A stretch of 64,000 nucleotides of DNA, from NCBI GenBank assembly GCA_030770425.1, contig JASJFT010000061.1:124001-188000 (forward strand). Reading direction: 5' to 3'. Below, in pieces: positions 33,352 to 44,781 of the stretch (positions are counted from its first letter, which is position 1; each line of letters starts with the position of its first letter). The stretch is from Darksidea phi (lineage: Eukaryota > Ascomycota > Dothideomycetes > Pleosporales > Lentitheciaceae). A model generated the notes under the pieces. The model worked only from the letters and a program-made list of their open reading frames with translations. It ran no database searches and had not been told where the DNA came from. The translations under genes and the position numbers were made by a program.

Positions 33352-35682
33352 CTTGATGTCTCAAGTGCTAACAAGAGTAGCTTCTTGGATAGGCACGGTT
33401 TTGGTGACAGCAGGAAGAAGGTCGCAGTGGGCAGAGAAACGTGGGAGATCTGCGTTTAAATTGAATGATTCCTGTGGACCGTTCGCTCGCACGGGCAACT
33501 GCCGATACCCTTGAGAATGCGAGACCCCGATAAGAGACCCAACCAAGATCTTGGAGACTTGTTGAATGTTGACGCTGATTGAGATGGCAGATCCCGACCT
33601 GTGCTCAGCATGAAATGTGCTTCCATAGGCTGAAGCGTTGGAGCGACACATGGCAAATGTTTGAACAGACTTCGCAACCGGGGACAATTGCCGGGATGGT
33701 CGATCTCCAAATTGATTGAAGTCCTAAAGAGAACATTGGTGTTAATATAAGAACCATGCTCAGCCGTTTGACCGGCATGTCCGTACTATTACAATCGGCG
33801 AATATCATTGATCAAATTCGATACCGACAGCGTGGATAAGTACCGATGTGGCGTTCCCTCGAGCGTAGACCTATCAATTCAGTCCTCGTACGAGGAAGAA
33901 CTTCCATCAATGCTTCCAGAAATGAGCGAGCGTAATGTCGCATGCTTTAATGTTGAGACTGTCTATGCATCTCTGATGTCGCTCAACCAGGTTTTGCACA
34001 ATTCCGCGACCCCGTCTTAGAAATTTCTCGTTTCTAGACTTTCGTGAGCGTCGCCCTAGTAGCAAAGCTGCGTTCGGGCTATGAGGACAGGTAAACCGAC
34101 GCAAATAAGCCTTTCCTTTACCGGCACTGTATGTGTCTGCAATCATTAAGAATTCAAGGCAAAGATGAAATTTTGAAGCGTTCCTTCCACTGCAAAGAGT
34201 GGCAAGGTTTACCTGGCTGAGGATCAAGTTGCAGTGGACAGAAATTCATTCGCTTATTCGCCAGCGGATGACCTAAGACGCCGCTCATATTAGCCGCCAT
34301 CGATGATTGACGTGGGGCCCTGACCATATCGCTAGCGTTAACCCTCTTCACATTTTGAACGCCATTAAGTGAACTATGTTTGATACCGGTTGTACGCGCA
34401 TACGGAGTTGGGCCAACCAACGATGGACCGGACGCATTGGAAGGTAAGTGGTACATAGCTTTAGCATCGTATGTCTATCGCTTCTACAGTGGAGTCATGC
34501 ACGTGCGCATACAATCAATTCTCTCAACAAGCCACTGGCCGAGACCGGCAGCCATAAAGCGCGCCCGCCAACAAGGGCCGGAGCTTGAACTTTTAATATA
34601 GTGCTGAGAAAGATTCTGTAAACACTCCCTAGAACTACATGTCAAGCTCAACCAAGAGGATTTCAGGATACTATACGTCAGTCAACACCTATCCCTATCA
34701 CTCGAAGTATACCATCTCGATTGAGATGTATAGCAAGAGGGGGCAATTCGCGTTCTTCAGAGTGTCGTTAGCGCGATACAACCGCTTAGCCCATCGCTTT
34801 GGATATATGCATCACCCCGTTGACGAGGGTGACGTCAACTAAGCCACCTAGAATTATTTCGATACTTTCGAACATGGTCGAGAAAACGAGACCAGATATA
34901 GAGGAGTGTTCCACTTCGAGTAATTTCGTCCGGTATAAAGACCGCTTGAGCTGATCGGCAGTAGCCGAGCTTCATGGTTCCTTTGTCGCCTTGCTCTTAG
35001 GCTCGTTCAAGTTATGTAGGGATTGCAAATGTGCCTTGAGTTGCTGTAACGAGCTCTGAAAAAGTTGGAACATTGTCGATGCACAATGAGAGTAAGGTGA
35101 GCGGCGACTCTAGGGCCATGCTTGAGGAAACTACCGGCAAGGCAGCCTCATCGTTGGACGCGCGTGGTGAACGCCATATGGAACATTTCAGACGTCCAAG
35201 TAAACGAATGATAGCAGAGTATATGCAGGCCCGGTTCGAATCAGTTACGGTACGACTGCTACCTGCCTAAGTCCACCTTGGGCTGGGAAAGACATCCAAG
35301 TACCGGCGACCTCTAATGTTCACCTTCATCCATTCACACCAGCGGGACTCCTCGCATAGCAGCCCTCACTGGCGGGCTATTTAGACTTATGGCTGCCTTG
35401 TCTGCAGTTTCTCTTTTCTTCTCCACGACACACAGCTCCTTCAAGCTCGCTACTTTGTATATCACCTGTACTATACGTGTCGCCAGCGCCACCCCCCCTC
35501 AACCTCACCGCCATACGCTCCAGCACCCTCGCTAGTGCTAACGACTCTACAATCTGTGCTACTACTACAATCCGACCAATTTCTCTACGAAACACACCTT
35601 TCCAGGCTCACCGCGGGATCCCACCACAGTCTCGCCATCGCACGAAAATACTTACAGTTCAAAAGACCAAACTTCATTTACC
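33352..35682. other. Intergenic region, no supported gene
   Basis: About 2.3 kb. A few small frames with ATG exist (34639-34842, 67 codons; 35079-35270, about 63 codons; a minus-strand pair 34456-33907 that could be joined by an intron), but none has a domain or independent support. The last 300 bases before the next gene are CT-rich and probably its promoter. Confidence 0.4.
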
Positions 35683-36174
35683 ATGTCGTATAACATGCCG
35701 ATCAGCACTAACGAGATCAAAGAGAGGATGAATCGGATCGTCAATTGGCTTGCGGAAATGCAATCACCACCACCGGACAAAGCGGTAGTTATCACTTCGA
35801 AGAAGACCTTCCCGGGCAATATCTCCAGGGACAACCCGCGCGCCGTTCGAGATCTCTTTGAGCCGGTGCCGGCTAATAAGCGAGTTCACCGAGCCAGCGA
35901 TAACCGCCGCCGCAATGCGGTGGTCTGGAGGATGAAAGTCGACCATGAGGAGAGGCACAAGGAGATTGTGTTGCGTCGACAAGTAGATGCTGGCTGGGAG
36001 ATGGAGGCTCGTGGGCGGAAAGAGTACGTTGAGCTAGCGTTGCGTCGCGGCCAGAAACCGGCGCCTGCCTGCTGCCAGTGCGGCGCCCGGATCGTTGTCT
36101 GGGGAGAGTGGGTGGCACCGGTCTGTTTGAACTGCTACCACACGATCTGCAACGAGAGGTGCATGGCTGTCTAG
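35683..36174 (+). CDS. Small hypothetical protein with C-terminal zinc-ribbon-like Cys cluster
   Basis: This is a single-exon frame of 163 aa starting at the first ATG after a CT-rich leader. The first 125 residues are basic and helix-forming, with segments such as NEIKERMNRIVNWLAEMQ. The C-terminus has C130, C131 and C133 followed after 14 residues by C148, C151, H153, C156 and C160 (spelling CCQCGA.., CLNCYHTIC), a spacing suited to binding zinc. There is no signal peptide or membrane segment. I do not recognise a named family. The patterned Cys residues and coherent codon use make a real gene likely; a nucleic-acid or protein-binding role would be a guess. Confidence 0.6.
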   Translation: MSYNMPISTNEIKERMNRIVNWLAEMQSPPPDKAVVITSKKTFPGNISRDNPRAVRDLFEPVPANKRVHRASDNRRRNAVVWRMKVDHEERHKEIVLRRQVDAGWEMEARGRKEYVELALRRGQKPAPACCQCGARIVVWGEWVAPVCLNCYHTICNERCMAV

Positions 36175-36518
36175 ACTGGGTGGACAGAGGAGTGTGGTGG
36201 GTTGACGGGTAGAGGTGGTTCCAAAGGGGAGGCAAATGTTGCTAGGGTATATCTTTACGAAGGTGCAGCATTAGTTAAAGGCCGCCGAGTGTTTTAGCAT
36301 TCCTGCATGTATACATTCATTGCTTTTGTAGCAGTGTCTTAACGAATGAAAAAAGTCCAAGCACACAATTACTATCTCTTTACAAATAACACACCCGCAA
36401 CTACTCCAGGTAGATGTATCTAACAGAACATCCAAGGTGGTATTGCCCATTGAGGGTAGCCAGGATACGCAGTCCAAAGGACGAGCGATGAGACTGCGCC
36501 GTGTACCAATAATACACC
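36175..36518. other. Convergent 3' intergenic region
   Basis: The 344 bases separate the stops of two converging genes and should hold both 3' UTRs. No coding sense is visible. Confidence 0.5.
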
Positions 36519-37459
36519 TCACAACCACCGTTTAAACCACTCGATAGCTTGCTCCTTCGCCTCATCAGCCGCCCTTTCCTCCTTCTCAGCCCCCTCCCTC
36601 GCCCGAACTGTGAACCCATGCGGCACGCCCTCATAATACTTGATACTCCACCAGTACCCCTGCTCCCCCTCCCCACTCCCAGCCTTCTCCCTCAACACCG
36701 CCTCCGTCTCTTGCATGACCTTATTCGGCAGCGCACGGTCCTCGGTCGCCTGCGCAATCGTGACGGGCGTCTTGAACTTCATCACCGCATTCACAACATC
36801 ATCCGGCATCTTGAGCCGCGACGGATGCGCGCAAAACTGCGCATCAATCAGACGTTCGCTACCCCCAGGCACAGCAGGCTCCGAGCACATATTCATACTC
36901 TGATAGCCGCCCCAGCAAAAGCCCGCAACGCCCAACTTCGCCCCCTCGGGCAACTCGCTCCTCACCGCCCGCGCATACTTCAGACTCGGCTCAAAACTAG
37001 CCTTCTTATTCGCCGCCGCCCTGTATAGAAAAGGCGCCCCCACCATTAACGCATTCACTAGATTCCAGGCTCTAGTAAGCTGGCCCCATAGATTCCACAG
37101 CGGCACTGGCGCCATGGCGGCATCCATCACGGGGAGGATGGAAGGCGACATGGCGCCGCCGGGAATGATGTCGGGGACGAGGACGCGCAGACCGGTTGCG
37201 GCGGCGTAGGAGTCGGCGAGGAGTTTGTTGTTGAGGAGCTTGAGGCCGAAGGCGTCGGTGTAGAAGATTATAGTGGAGCCGGATGATGCTGTCGGTGCAG
37301 GACCGGCGATGTACGTGGATACGCCGTGGAGAGTGGACATGGAGCCCTTGGGATTGCCCTACATGCAAGGTTCAGTAGGTTTCCAAGTTGTAATGCGGTT
37401 TGGAGTGTAGAGTTACGTACGGTGGCTTTACCGCCGCGGAAACAATCGGGGCAGGACAT
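36519..37459 (-). CDS. Dienelactone hydrolase family protein
   Basis: Two exons: 37459-37421 (13 codons, MSCPDCFRGGKAT) and 37358-36519, giving 292 aa. The intron (62 nt) is GTACGT..TAG. The Cys-containing N-terminal CPDCFRGG and the HG motif that follows are usual in fungal members. The nucleophile is C161 in GFCWGG, and the catalytic His is H260 in PHGF; an acidic residue in ATEDRALP near 215 completes the probable Cys-Asp-His triad. The family hydrolyses lactones such as dienelactone in catechol breakdown or acts on other esters; the substrate is unknown. Absence of a signal peptide suggests a cytosolic enzyme. Confidence 0.92.
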
Positions 37460-38830
37460 TGTGGTTGTTCTTTGGTCAATTGCGCTACGATGAAGCTTGA
37501 GGGCGCGACGCTGGATGCGGAAGCAAGTTGAAGTCAAATGTACGTATTGAAGTGCGACGCGACTAGCTCCCAAATATCGCTGCATATTTGTCCAATGCGG
37601 CAAGCTCTTTCATCCCAAAGTTATATATACGGGCGCGGGGCAATCAGGCGTCCAACCATCCATGTCCCAACATCCGCATAACACCAGCTGATGTCAGTGA
37701 ATCCAGTCGCAAACAATCGAATTGATACGGCCTACGCATTGAAACAAAACTGCAGAAGGACCAAAAAGCTTTAGACACACTCTCTCCAGACCAATCGTTC
37801 GCTCGGTCCAAAAGCTTAGCGAGCTTCAACCGGCGACCGACATTCGCTTAAACGAAGCGGGTTTTACGGTGGGTTATGGGTGTTAACTCCGACGGCTTTA
37901 GGTGGCTCGAAAGGGCGACGAATCGGAGAAGGGCACAGCACACATTGCTCATTGCTTGATGTTCGCGCGAAGAGCGAGGGATGTCGACGGAGAAAATGTA
38001 TCGCGATGCGATGAGATGTGTGGGAAGAGAGCCGGCGCAAGAACAGTGGAAGAAACATCTAAGAGATCTTGACTTGGAAAAACACCGCGAGATGCTGTTA
38101 TTCAAGGTCTCCTGTGCGTCCTACAGCCAATGAAGTGCGTCCACATACGGAGTACAGGTCCACCCATCCTATCACTGCAAATGTCTCACACTAACGCCCT
38201 TTCATCCGTATGTAGCCGGATACGTCATACTGTCCTAGGTCTGAAAACCATCGGATTCTACATGTGTTCACAAGTGGCAAGTCAAGCTCGTACGCATGTG
38301 ATGCAGCACGGGCCCCAATCGTACGATAAACACCAACGCAGTGTTTCAGCCAGCGAGGCAGTCTGAGAGGGGGGGGGGCCCGCCATAGTCCATGGTAAGT
38401 GTGAAGCTGAATCCCAAAAGAACTTCCACAGTCGACTTCGTCATATGGGAGCAGGAGTGCGCGATGACCGCATGCGCAACGAAGCTGAGATACATCACAA
38501 GAGATAGAAGGCGTGGAAGATGTGTTAAATGTTTCCAGCATTGGATGTATCGAATTATACGAACATCTGTGTTTTGTGGTATTGCGCCTACTCCACCACC
38601 ATGACCGGTATCGCCCTATTATCATACGAAAATGTCTCCAAGGCCCCCGAAGGGGAGAGATGATCACGACCCACCACTCCAACGCCAAGGAACCGAGGAC
38701 CGCAAAGAGATGAAACGACCAATCTGCAGTCTGAACGATTGGAAGGAAGGGTATCCGAAAAAGAGAAGGGAGATTACACGGGGAAATGGTGGTGATAGAA
38801 CGTGATCCACGTGGGAGCTAGTCTAGAAAT
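37460..38830. other. Intergenic region with G homopolymer
   Basis: About 1.4 kb between two minus-strand genes. It holds the hydrolase promoter and the 3' flank of the RGS gene. A run of ten G is at 38369-38378. Frames lack domains; a 165-codon minus-strand frame (38191-38688) has no recognisable features. Confidence 0.45.
37621..37629 (-). promoter_or_regulatory. TATA-like element of the dienelactone hydrolase gene
   Basis: On the minus strand the bases read ATATATAA (within GTATATATAA), about 165 bases before the hydrolase start codon. This is a reasonable TATA box distance if the leader is about 130 bases. No transcript evidence is available. Confidence 0.4.
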
Positions 38831-40286
38831 CTAGAAAAAGTTACCATGCGGGACAGCGCAGAAGATGCCAACGATGACGATGGACATGACGAGAGCGCCA
38901 GCGATGGCCTGCAAGAAAATGGTGTCCTGTATCTGGCGAAGAGCGGGTTCCTGGATCCAAACCTCGCGGTCGAAGATCTTGCGGACGATGTTGCGCTTCT
39001 CGTACTTGGCGATCCATGGCTCGTCCTCATAGCTGTTGCTTGAAGCGTGAGGCTCGAGGCTGTCGCACGAATCGGTCTTCAAATCGGAGCTGGTCGCCTC
39101 GTCATCGGAGGTGAAGAGCTCCCACGGACGCAAGTGTCGGTGGTGCATACCGTGCAGGACGACACACATGCCCTTCCAGGCGGCAATCAGCGTGGAGATA
39201 CCGATGAGGAAGCCGACGATGGAAAGGACACGCCAGGCGCGACCAGCACTGCTGAGGGTGAGGACGATGGCAGCAACGAAGCCTCCAATAATGCCGGCAA
39301 CACCGAGGCCGCGGGCGAATATGACACGAGGACGGTTGCCGTTGCAGATGGTCCAGCGGATGAAGTTGGGATGCGCCTGGCAGCGGAGCGACCACTCGAC
39401 GGTGGTGACAACCTTGCGGAAGGCAGACGGGTGGGTGGTGTTCTGAAGAGCATGGAGCAGGCCGGCGCGTTCCTTGGACGAGAGGTTGAGCTGGCGGGCA
39501 CCCCCATCGGCAATGTAGATGGAGATGATGCGCGTGACCTCCTCACGATACGGCTGAACAGACACTGCCGACGATGAGCGATTGGATCCTACCAGGGCAA
39601 CAGGAATAGTCAGTCAAACTCACAGGGCTTCCACTTGAGACCGGCACCCTCAAACGCACCCGTGGCGCGTAGAGTGTGGTCGGTCCTTCCTCTAGATGTC
39701 ATGCTCGCATCATACGAGTCGAGAGACTCTCCGGCTTCGCGCTTCACGTCGCTGTTGGGAGTGCGCGGCGGGGTGAAGAAGGGATTGCTCTTCTCGACAT
39801 CCGCCCTGGGCTCTTTGGTGAAGTCGGTGCCCTTGAAGATGGCGGCCGTCTCAGGGCTGGCGACCTTGGGGCGCACCGGCGTGTCCGAGTCGTGCTCGGC
39901 ACACCACTCTGGCGAAAGAGCCCTCTCATTTGCGGGCAGCTCGTTGAAGCGCTTGGTGTAGCTGCGGAACCAGAGGTAGAACTGGAGGTTCTCGGCGGCC
40001 AGCTCGATGTACTTGAGGTAGTTCATGAAGTCGCGGGTGGTGCAGGGCTGCCAACGTCAGCGTGCATGGCCAGCCATGGATGGCTCGAAGGCGAACCTAC
40101 CGGGCACGTGCCGCCGGAGATGATGCGGTCGAAGGAAATGGCTTCCGGGATACCGTGAGACATGCCACTGCTGCTCGACCTGACCGACTCATCGATGGAC
40201 TTTTGCTTCTCTTGGCCGTCGATGGAGTCGCGGGACGAGGCGTGAGAGACGCGTCCGGGGCGGCGATAGGCCAGCGAGTAGACCAT
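38831..40286 (-). CDS. RAX1: RGS-domain protein with C-terminal membrane segments (Rax1/RgsB type)
   Basis: Three exons: 40286-40101, 40047-39624 and 39564-38831, giving 447 aa. Introns are 53 and 59 nt with GT..AG ends. The RGS box begins around residue 63 (PCTTRDFMNYLKYIE, then LQFYLWFRSY) and resumes after an inserted Ser/Pro-rich loop (about 100-200) with SVQPYREEVTRII and the closing THPSAF. Three membrane segments follow near residues 286-307, 314-333 and 418-443. This order (split RGS domain, then membrane helices) matches yeast Rax1 and Aspergillus RgsB. RGS proteins speed GTP hydrolysis on G-alpha; Rax1 itself marks bud sites in yeast. The assignment to this subfamily is by architecture. 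Confidence 0.88.
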
Positions 40287-42453
40287 GTTGGCGGGTGTGG
40301 TTGTGGTTTGAGAGCGGGGAGGGAAGGCACGAGGGCGATGGGCAGGAAGCTGCTTGGAGGCTGCCCCAGCTCTATAAGCGAGCGACAGGGACACAACGTG
40401 GCGGGGAGTGAGGGTGAAGAAGAGCTGCAGTCGGATTGGGGGTCCGATGCGATGTGCAGTGAACGCAGCGCCGGGGTAGCGAGCGTGGTGGACGTGGTGG
40501 GGAGCGGGCTATATACACACGGCAGCGGTGGGCAGGCTGGCGGGCTCCATGCTGCTCGCGGCCCTGGGCTCGCGCGGGCCGCACACACGGATCAACTGGA
40601 TGCTTCATCAGACTGTGCAAGAGCGTGGTTGACGATGCCGGACGCCGTGGTTGCGCATGGCAGAACTGTTAGGCGCCGCCACGTCGAGGTCGCCGTTCAC
40701 CAGCCCACACTCCCCCGCTCCACGCCTGGGCTCCGAAAGCTCCGAAGGCTCCGAAGGCTCCGGAAGCATTTGCCAACGCAGACACCTCCGCCATGAGAAT
40801 CGCATCCATTCAAGTGCACCTCGAAGCGCAGGCTCTGGCGAGGACGAGGTGAGGTCCAATCTGCGTCCACGGGATTGGCTGTGGCGTCGCTAATCGGGGC
40901 AAGCCCCGCACGGCGATCATCGAGGGGATCCCGCTTCGGCTCTCGATTGAACCTTGCCGGGGCTCTCCTTTCTTCTTCTGGCAACCGCTCGACTCTGTCG
41001 TCCGCCCCATGGCAGGGCCGGGGCGTCAACGGTTTCTTGTCAAACCCGCCTTGATAGCCGAGGAACATTCCAAAGAACGGCGGTGCTTCGGCCTCGCAAA
41101 GTGAAGCACCAAGTACGGCAGGAGTTGAGGATACCGGCATCCCTAGATACGCACCCCATGCAGCGTGATGCATTTCAGTCAGCCACGAACTGCAGAGCGA
41201 GCTGTGTGCTGGTGTTGACCACCTGTTGGCGGCCCCAATTCAAGCCAATCGGGCACCATGATTGGCCCATCTGAGCCAGGGCCACTCGGCTTCGAGGACC
41301 AAGCTCCAGGACAATGGCAGACGCCCTGCCAACCTGATCAGTTCAGGCGTGCACACTTGTCTCTCTGCATCATGCTTTTGTCGCCGCATCGCCGTATCTA
41401 GCACAAAACAGACAATACCCTAGCGGTCGTGGCCAGATTGCGCCCCCACCGCATCTTCACGCAGCCACCATTACACCTCAGGCAAAAGCAACCCTCCAAA
41501 CCGCCATCCAGTGGATCCCAAACAATTCAGCCACCGAGAGCAAGCGCAACAGGCCGGAACATTCCACCCATGATGTAATGGTTGTGAGCACACGTTTGCT
41601 TCTGCCGTCCCCCAGGGGCACGGCTCAAACGCTAAACACTGGGGTGTCCATTGCGTAATCAATGGACCTATCGACACTTTCAACTCAACGCGAGATCAAA
41701 ATATCCCCACAGCTCGTGGCGCATCGACTTAGAAGACGAACATGTTCTGAAGCAGAGAGTTCCTCAAAGGAGCTGACCAACTTGCCGAAGAAGTAGTGTG
41801 CTTAGCCTTGGTTTACAACCGCGAAGCTGTCCATATGTCAATTCGGATCGCCTCGAAGCCGTGCTACGACCATGGCTATTAGTCTGCACCCGCCAGCGGT
41901 TCAAATTGTTTGCACTAGGTGCCATTCAATGCGAGCACTCGAGACCGTGCCAAGCCATTGTCTACCTGAGCATCCAGCTCAAGCGATGCGGCGCCTCGTA
42001 TTGATCATCGTTTCATTTCCCATTCAGCAATCCCATCGTTCTTGATGCGACCCACTGATACGATCCTAGATTGCCGACTTGTCTAGCGCGTATTTTGCGC
42101 CCGCAGACATAGCTTCCTCCGATTGGACACTAACTTTTGGACTTGTAATTGTCGCATGGCGGAGGTGGCACGGCCGCAATAGCGCGTCGGCCGAGACTTT
42201 CCTAATCTCGACACCATGCTTTTGGCGATCATGTCTCACCCAGGGTTCCGGCGAGAGATTGCCTAGAATGCAGGCTGAGACCCGGACTCGAGGCTGTGTT
42301 CCCAGCCAAAAGGGGGAGCGAGCGCCCGTGTCGCACGAGGGTTGACCTTCTTCATGAAGTCGCCAAAAGGAACACCTAGAGGGAAAAAGAAATGAGGGCT
42401 TCTGCCGAGTGTCGAATTCGTGACTCACTATGCCGTCTCTTTGCCTTGCGACC
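40287..42453. other. Intergenic region upstream of the RGS gene
   Basis: About 2.2 kb. The part next to the RGS gene is GC-rich and gives long overlapping frames on both strands (for example 40062-40796) that look like chance. Farther right, a minus-strand frame (42066-42428) abuts the FAD monooxygenase remnant but shows no monooxygenase motif. No gene supported. Confidence 0.45.
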
Positions 42454-43107
42454 TCAGCCCTGCGGCCAAACTCTAAATTGCATATTTGGTATGTAGCCTG
42501 CTATATGTTCCATGCCCCAATGTTCTTCTTGTTTCAAGCTCTTGCGGACAGCCGAATGAATGCCATCAGCGCCAATGACGAGAGGAGCTAATGCAGTCTT
42601 ACCATTTTCGAACGCAAATTCGACCTGGTCCGGTCCGTCGGCGACGATGGTGGTCAGCTTGCTATTATACTGGACAGGGATCTGGCGCTCTCGTAGCATG
42701 GCCCGCATTTCATCAAGAAGCTCTTTGTGTATTATACGAATAGCCGGATAGCCATATATTAACTCGGAGCCAAAGTAGTATTCGTCGGTGGTATTGTTTT
42801 GAGAATCCTTGAAGGCGAGAACATCCAACTGGAACGCGTGCTCACGGATACGTTGATAAACCCCCACGCTATCGAGGACACGAAGAGCGTTGGGGGACAG
42901 TAAAATGCCGCCGCCTTGATCATGGTCCTCGGAGCGAGACTCGTAGACGGTGGATGGTATGTGCAAGTCGTGTAGGGCGAGAGCGAGCGTAAGGCCCTAT
43001 GAGTAATATCAGCACTGGCACGCCGTCAATTAGGGAAGATGCAGGCTACGTACTGCAAGGCCGCCACCAATGATGGCGACATGACTGGGAGGGGTTGTTA
43101 GCGTCAT
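42454..43107 (-). pseudogene. Truncated FAD-dependent monooxygenase
   Basis: Two exons, 43107-43054 and 42996-42454, give only 198 aa. The 57-nt intron joins GGGLA to GLTLALAL, making the dinucleotide-binding VAIIGGGLAG near residues 10-19. The second FAD motif is present as VIGADGIHSAVRK. The frame then stops at TGA after RVWPQG. Aromatic-ring hydroxylases of this group (salicylate hydroxylase type) are usually 400-450 aa and carry a third FAD motif with GD before an Ala/His; I find no such motif in the next 1.5 kb on this strand. The product could not bind FAD and substrate in the normal way. I call it a remnant; a short expressed protein is possible. Confidence 0.7.
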
Positions 43108-43658
43108 GGCAATTGTGTGGACTGGGTGTTGAAAGTAGCACAGGCACGTAGAGATAAGGCGGCGGGTGCAGACCTGAATTGACTGCGGAGCGACGAAAGA
43201 GGAGAGCTACCTATGGTATACATATGTGTACGAATAAAGACGTAACACAGATGCACAGATGGGTGCTGCGCCCTATGGGCGTATCGATGCATTGGGAATA
43301 GGCGAAAGTAAGCTTAACGGGCTTCGATATCCTATCACTGCAGATGACCGTGCATCTCGGAAAGTACTGGAATAGATAATTTTAAACCTTAAATTCACTT
43401 CCCAGCTATTCAAGTTACCAGGAGTTTGGGTAGACACCTCCTCGATCAAGCAAAGCGCAGTTGAGAACTCGTCCAATAGATACCGCTAGCCTAGACGCGT
43501 GCGCCTCAGCCCAGCCCCACGCGACGTCACTCCGGACACACCCATCCTGTTGTGCTTCATCACAACTCCTGCACTGCTATTGTACACGCTCTCCACATTT
43601 GCTCGTTTTGGTAGAATCTATCAAAAGAGACGCCAAATTACGGCTTGTGCGTGTCAAC
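43108..43658. other. Divergent promoter region
   Basis: The 551 bases separate the start of the monooxygenase remnant from that of the DUF3632 gene. A frame extending upstream of the DUF3632 start has no ATG and is Cys/Ser-rich, so I treat it as noncoding. Confidence 0.5.
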
Positions 43659-44582
43659 ATGGCAGCCATCGCAAAGCAAACCCACCAAATTGAACAAATC
43701 CTTTCCCAAAGCCTTCCGCTCCCTATTCAAATCGATAAAGTCGCCAAAATACGCGGCTGGTTCCGCCCACGCGACGACAGTATCTGGTTTCCACTCATTC
43801 AAGGCTACCTCGACGGAAAGGCCGATCTCGAAGAGACACTGCACAAAGTAACCGCCCCCGTCGATGAAGCCATAAACACAAACAAATTCGATGAGAATTT
43901 TCCCTGGTCGGATCTCTGGTACTCCGTCATCCATTCTGCGAAACGGCTGCCTCATCGCGACGACGAGAGTTTTGAGAAGTTGATCTCCCTCATGAAGGCT
44001 TTCAAAGAGAGGGATGTCCCGGTGAAACAAAATGGAGAGCCCGTATATAAAGGGTTCCCCAACCTGGGAATTTGCCTGCGCGAGGCGTTCAACGACAGCC
44101 CCGGTGCCGGCGCGGGCTATACAGCACCCGAACGCAGTGCCTGGGCGAGTTATAATTACTTCCTTGCAAGGCTAACACAGGAGGGCCTTTCCGACAACCC
44201 GATTTTTGCAATCTGGGCGCTTGGTGAAGCGCTCGAACAGAACTTTCCAAGTAGCGGCGAGGGCCAGCATATCCCTGCAACGAGGGTGCAGAAGATCGAT
44301 GCTTTGGTGCCTGCAGCAGCATGGTGGGTGATAGGAGCAGGGAAGGCGTTGTATGAGAAAGATGAGGACGTAGATCCTAGACATGAGAAGAAAGAGGACA
44401 AGCTTGAGGATCTGAAAGAGGGAGAGAGGCTGTGGCCAGGAAATGCGAGGTTTAGCAAGGATAGATGGGCGTTTTGGAAGAGCAGGTTTGCAGAGTTTGC
44501 TGGGACGAAGGAGGTTGAGGAGGAGACAAGGGTGATAGCAGGTAAAGCGGTCGAGGCAATGGAAAAGGCTGATGGATCTTGA
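43659..44582 (+). CDS. DUF3632 family protein
   Basis: This is a single-exon gene of 307 aa, close to the usual size for the family. The open frame reaches further upstream but without an ATG, and the sense begins at MAAIAKQTHQIEQIL. Characteristic stretches are RPRDDSIWFPLIQGYL, PWSDLWYSVIHSAKRLPH and WASYNYFLARLT, followed by a helical region (AAAWWVIGAGKALYE) and an acidic, Lys-rich segment near residues 230-260. No signal peptide or membrane segment is seen. DUF3632 is a fungal domain without an established function; it is often found in accessory gene neighbourhoods, as here beside a broken monooxygenase. Confidence 0.85.
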   Translation: MAAIAKQTHQIEQILSQSLPLPIQIDKVAKIRGWFRPRDDSIWFPLIQGYLDGKADLEETLHKVTAPVDEAINTNKFDENFPWSDLWYSVIHSAKRLPHRDDESFEKLISLMKAFKERDVPVKQNGEPVYKGFPNLGICLREAFNDSPGAGAGYTAPERSAWASYNYFLARLTQEGLSDNPIFAIWALGEALEQNFPSSGEGQHIPATRVQKIDALVPAAAWWVIGAGKALYEKDEDVDPRHEKKEDKLEDLKEGERLWPGNARFSKDRWAFWKSRFAEFAGTKEVEEETRVIAGKAVEAMEKADGS

Positions 44583-44781
44583 GTGCTGTAATAGGAAGAA
44601 CGCAAAGTGGTGGACACGTTCCGAGTTGATGCCTCATCACACTGAATCGAGGATGGCTTATTTCAACTCGATTAGAAAAAAAGAAAATAGAGAATGCGTC
44701 TACCGTTCAATCCTGCAGCTACCCCGTAGAAGATTGCGCCGTTATCTCCGTCTTCTGACTCGCCGCATCCTCGTACGAAGG

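Noticed and set aside
33907..34456. Possible two-exon minus-strand gene beginning MYHLPSNASG
   Set aside because: A GTAAAC..TGCAG intron would join two frames in phase, but neither part has a domain, the donor is weak, and I recognise no homologue. I leave it as an unsupported possibility.
35160..35260. tRNA-like T-loop sequence GGTTCGAATC
   Set aside because: No matching acceptor stem, D-loop or anticodon arm can be drawn around it. The similar GGTTCGAGTC near 30070 fails in the same way.
39047..39577. Long plus-strand frame of 176 codons across the RGS gene
   Set aside because: It is the antisense shadow of the third exon of the RGS/RAX1 gene, whose domain and membrane segments are clear on the other strand.
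43461..43658. N-terminal extension of the DUF3632 frame
   Set aside because: The open frame continues upstream but contains no ATG, and its Cys/Ser-rich sense does not resemble the family. The start at 43659 is the first ATG and fits the family length.
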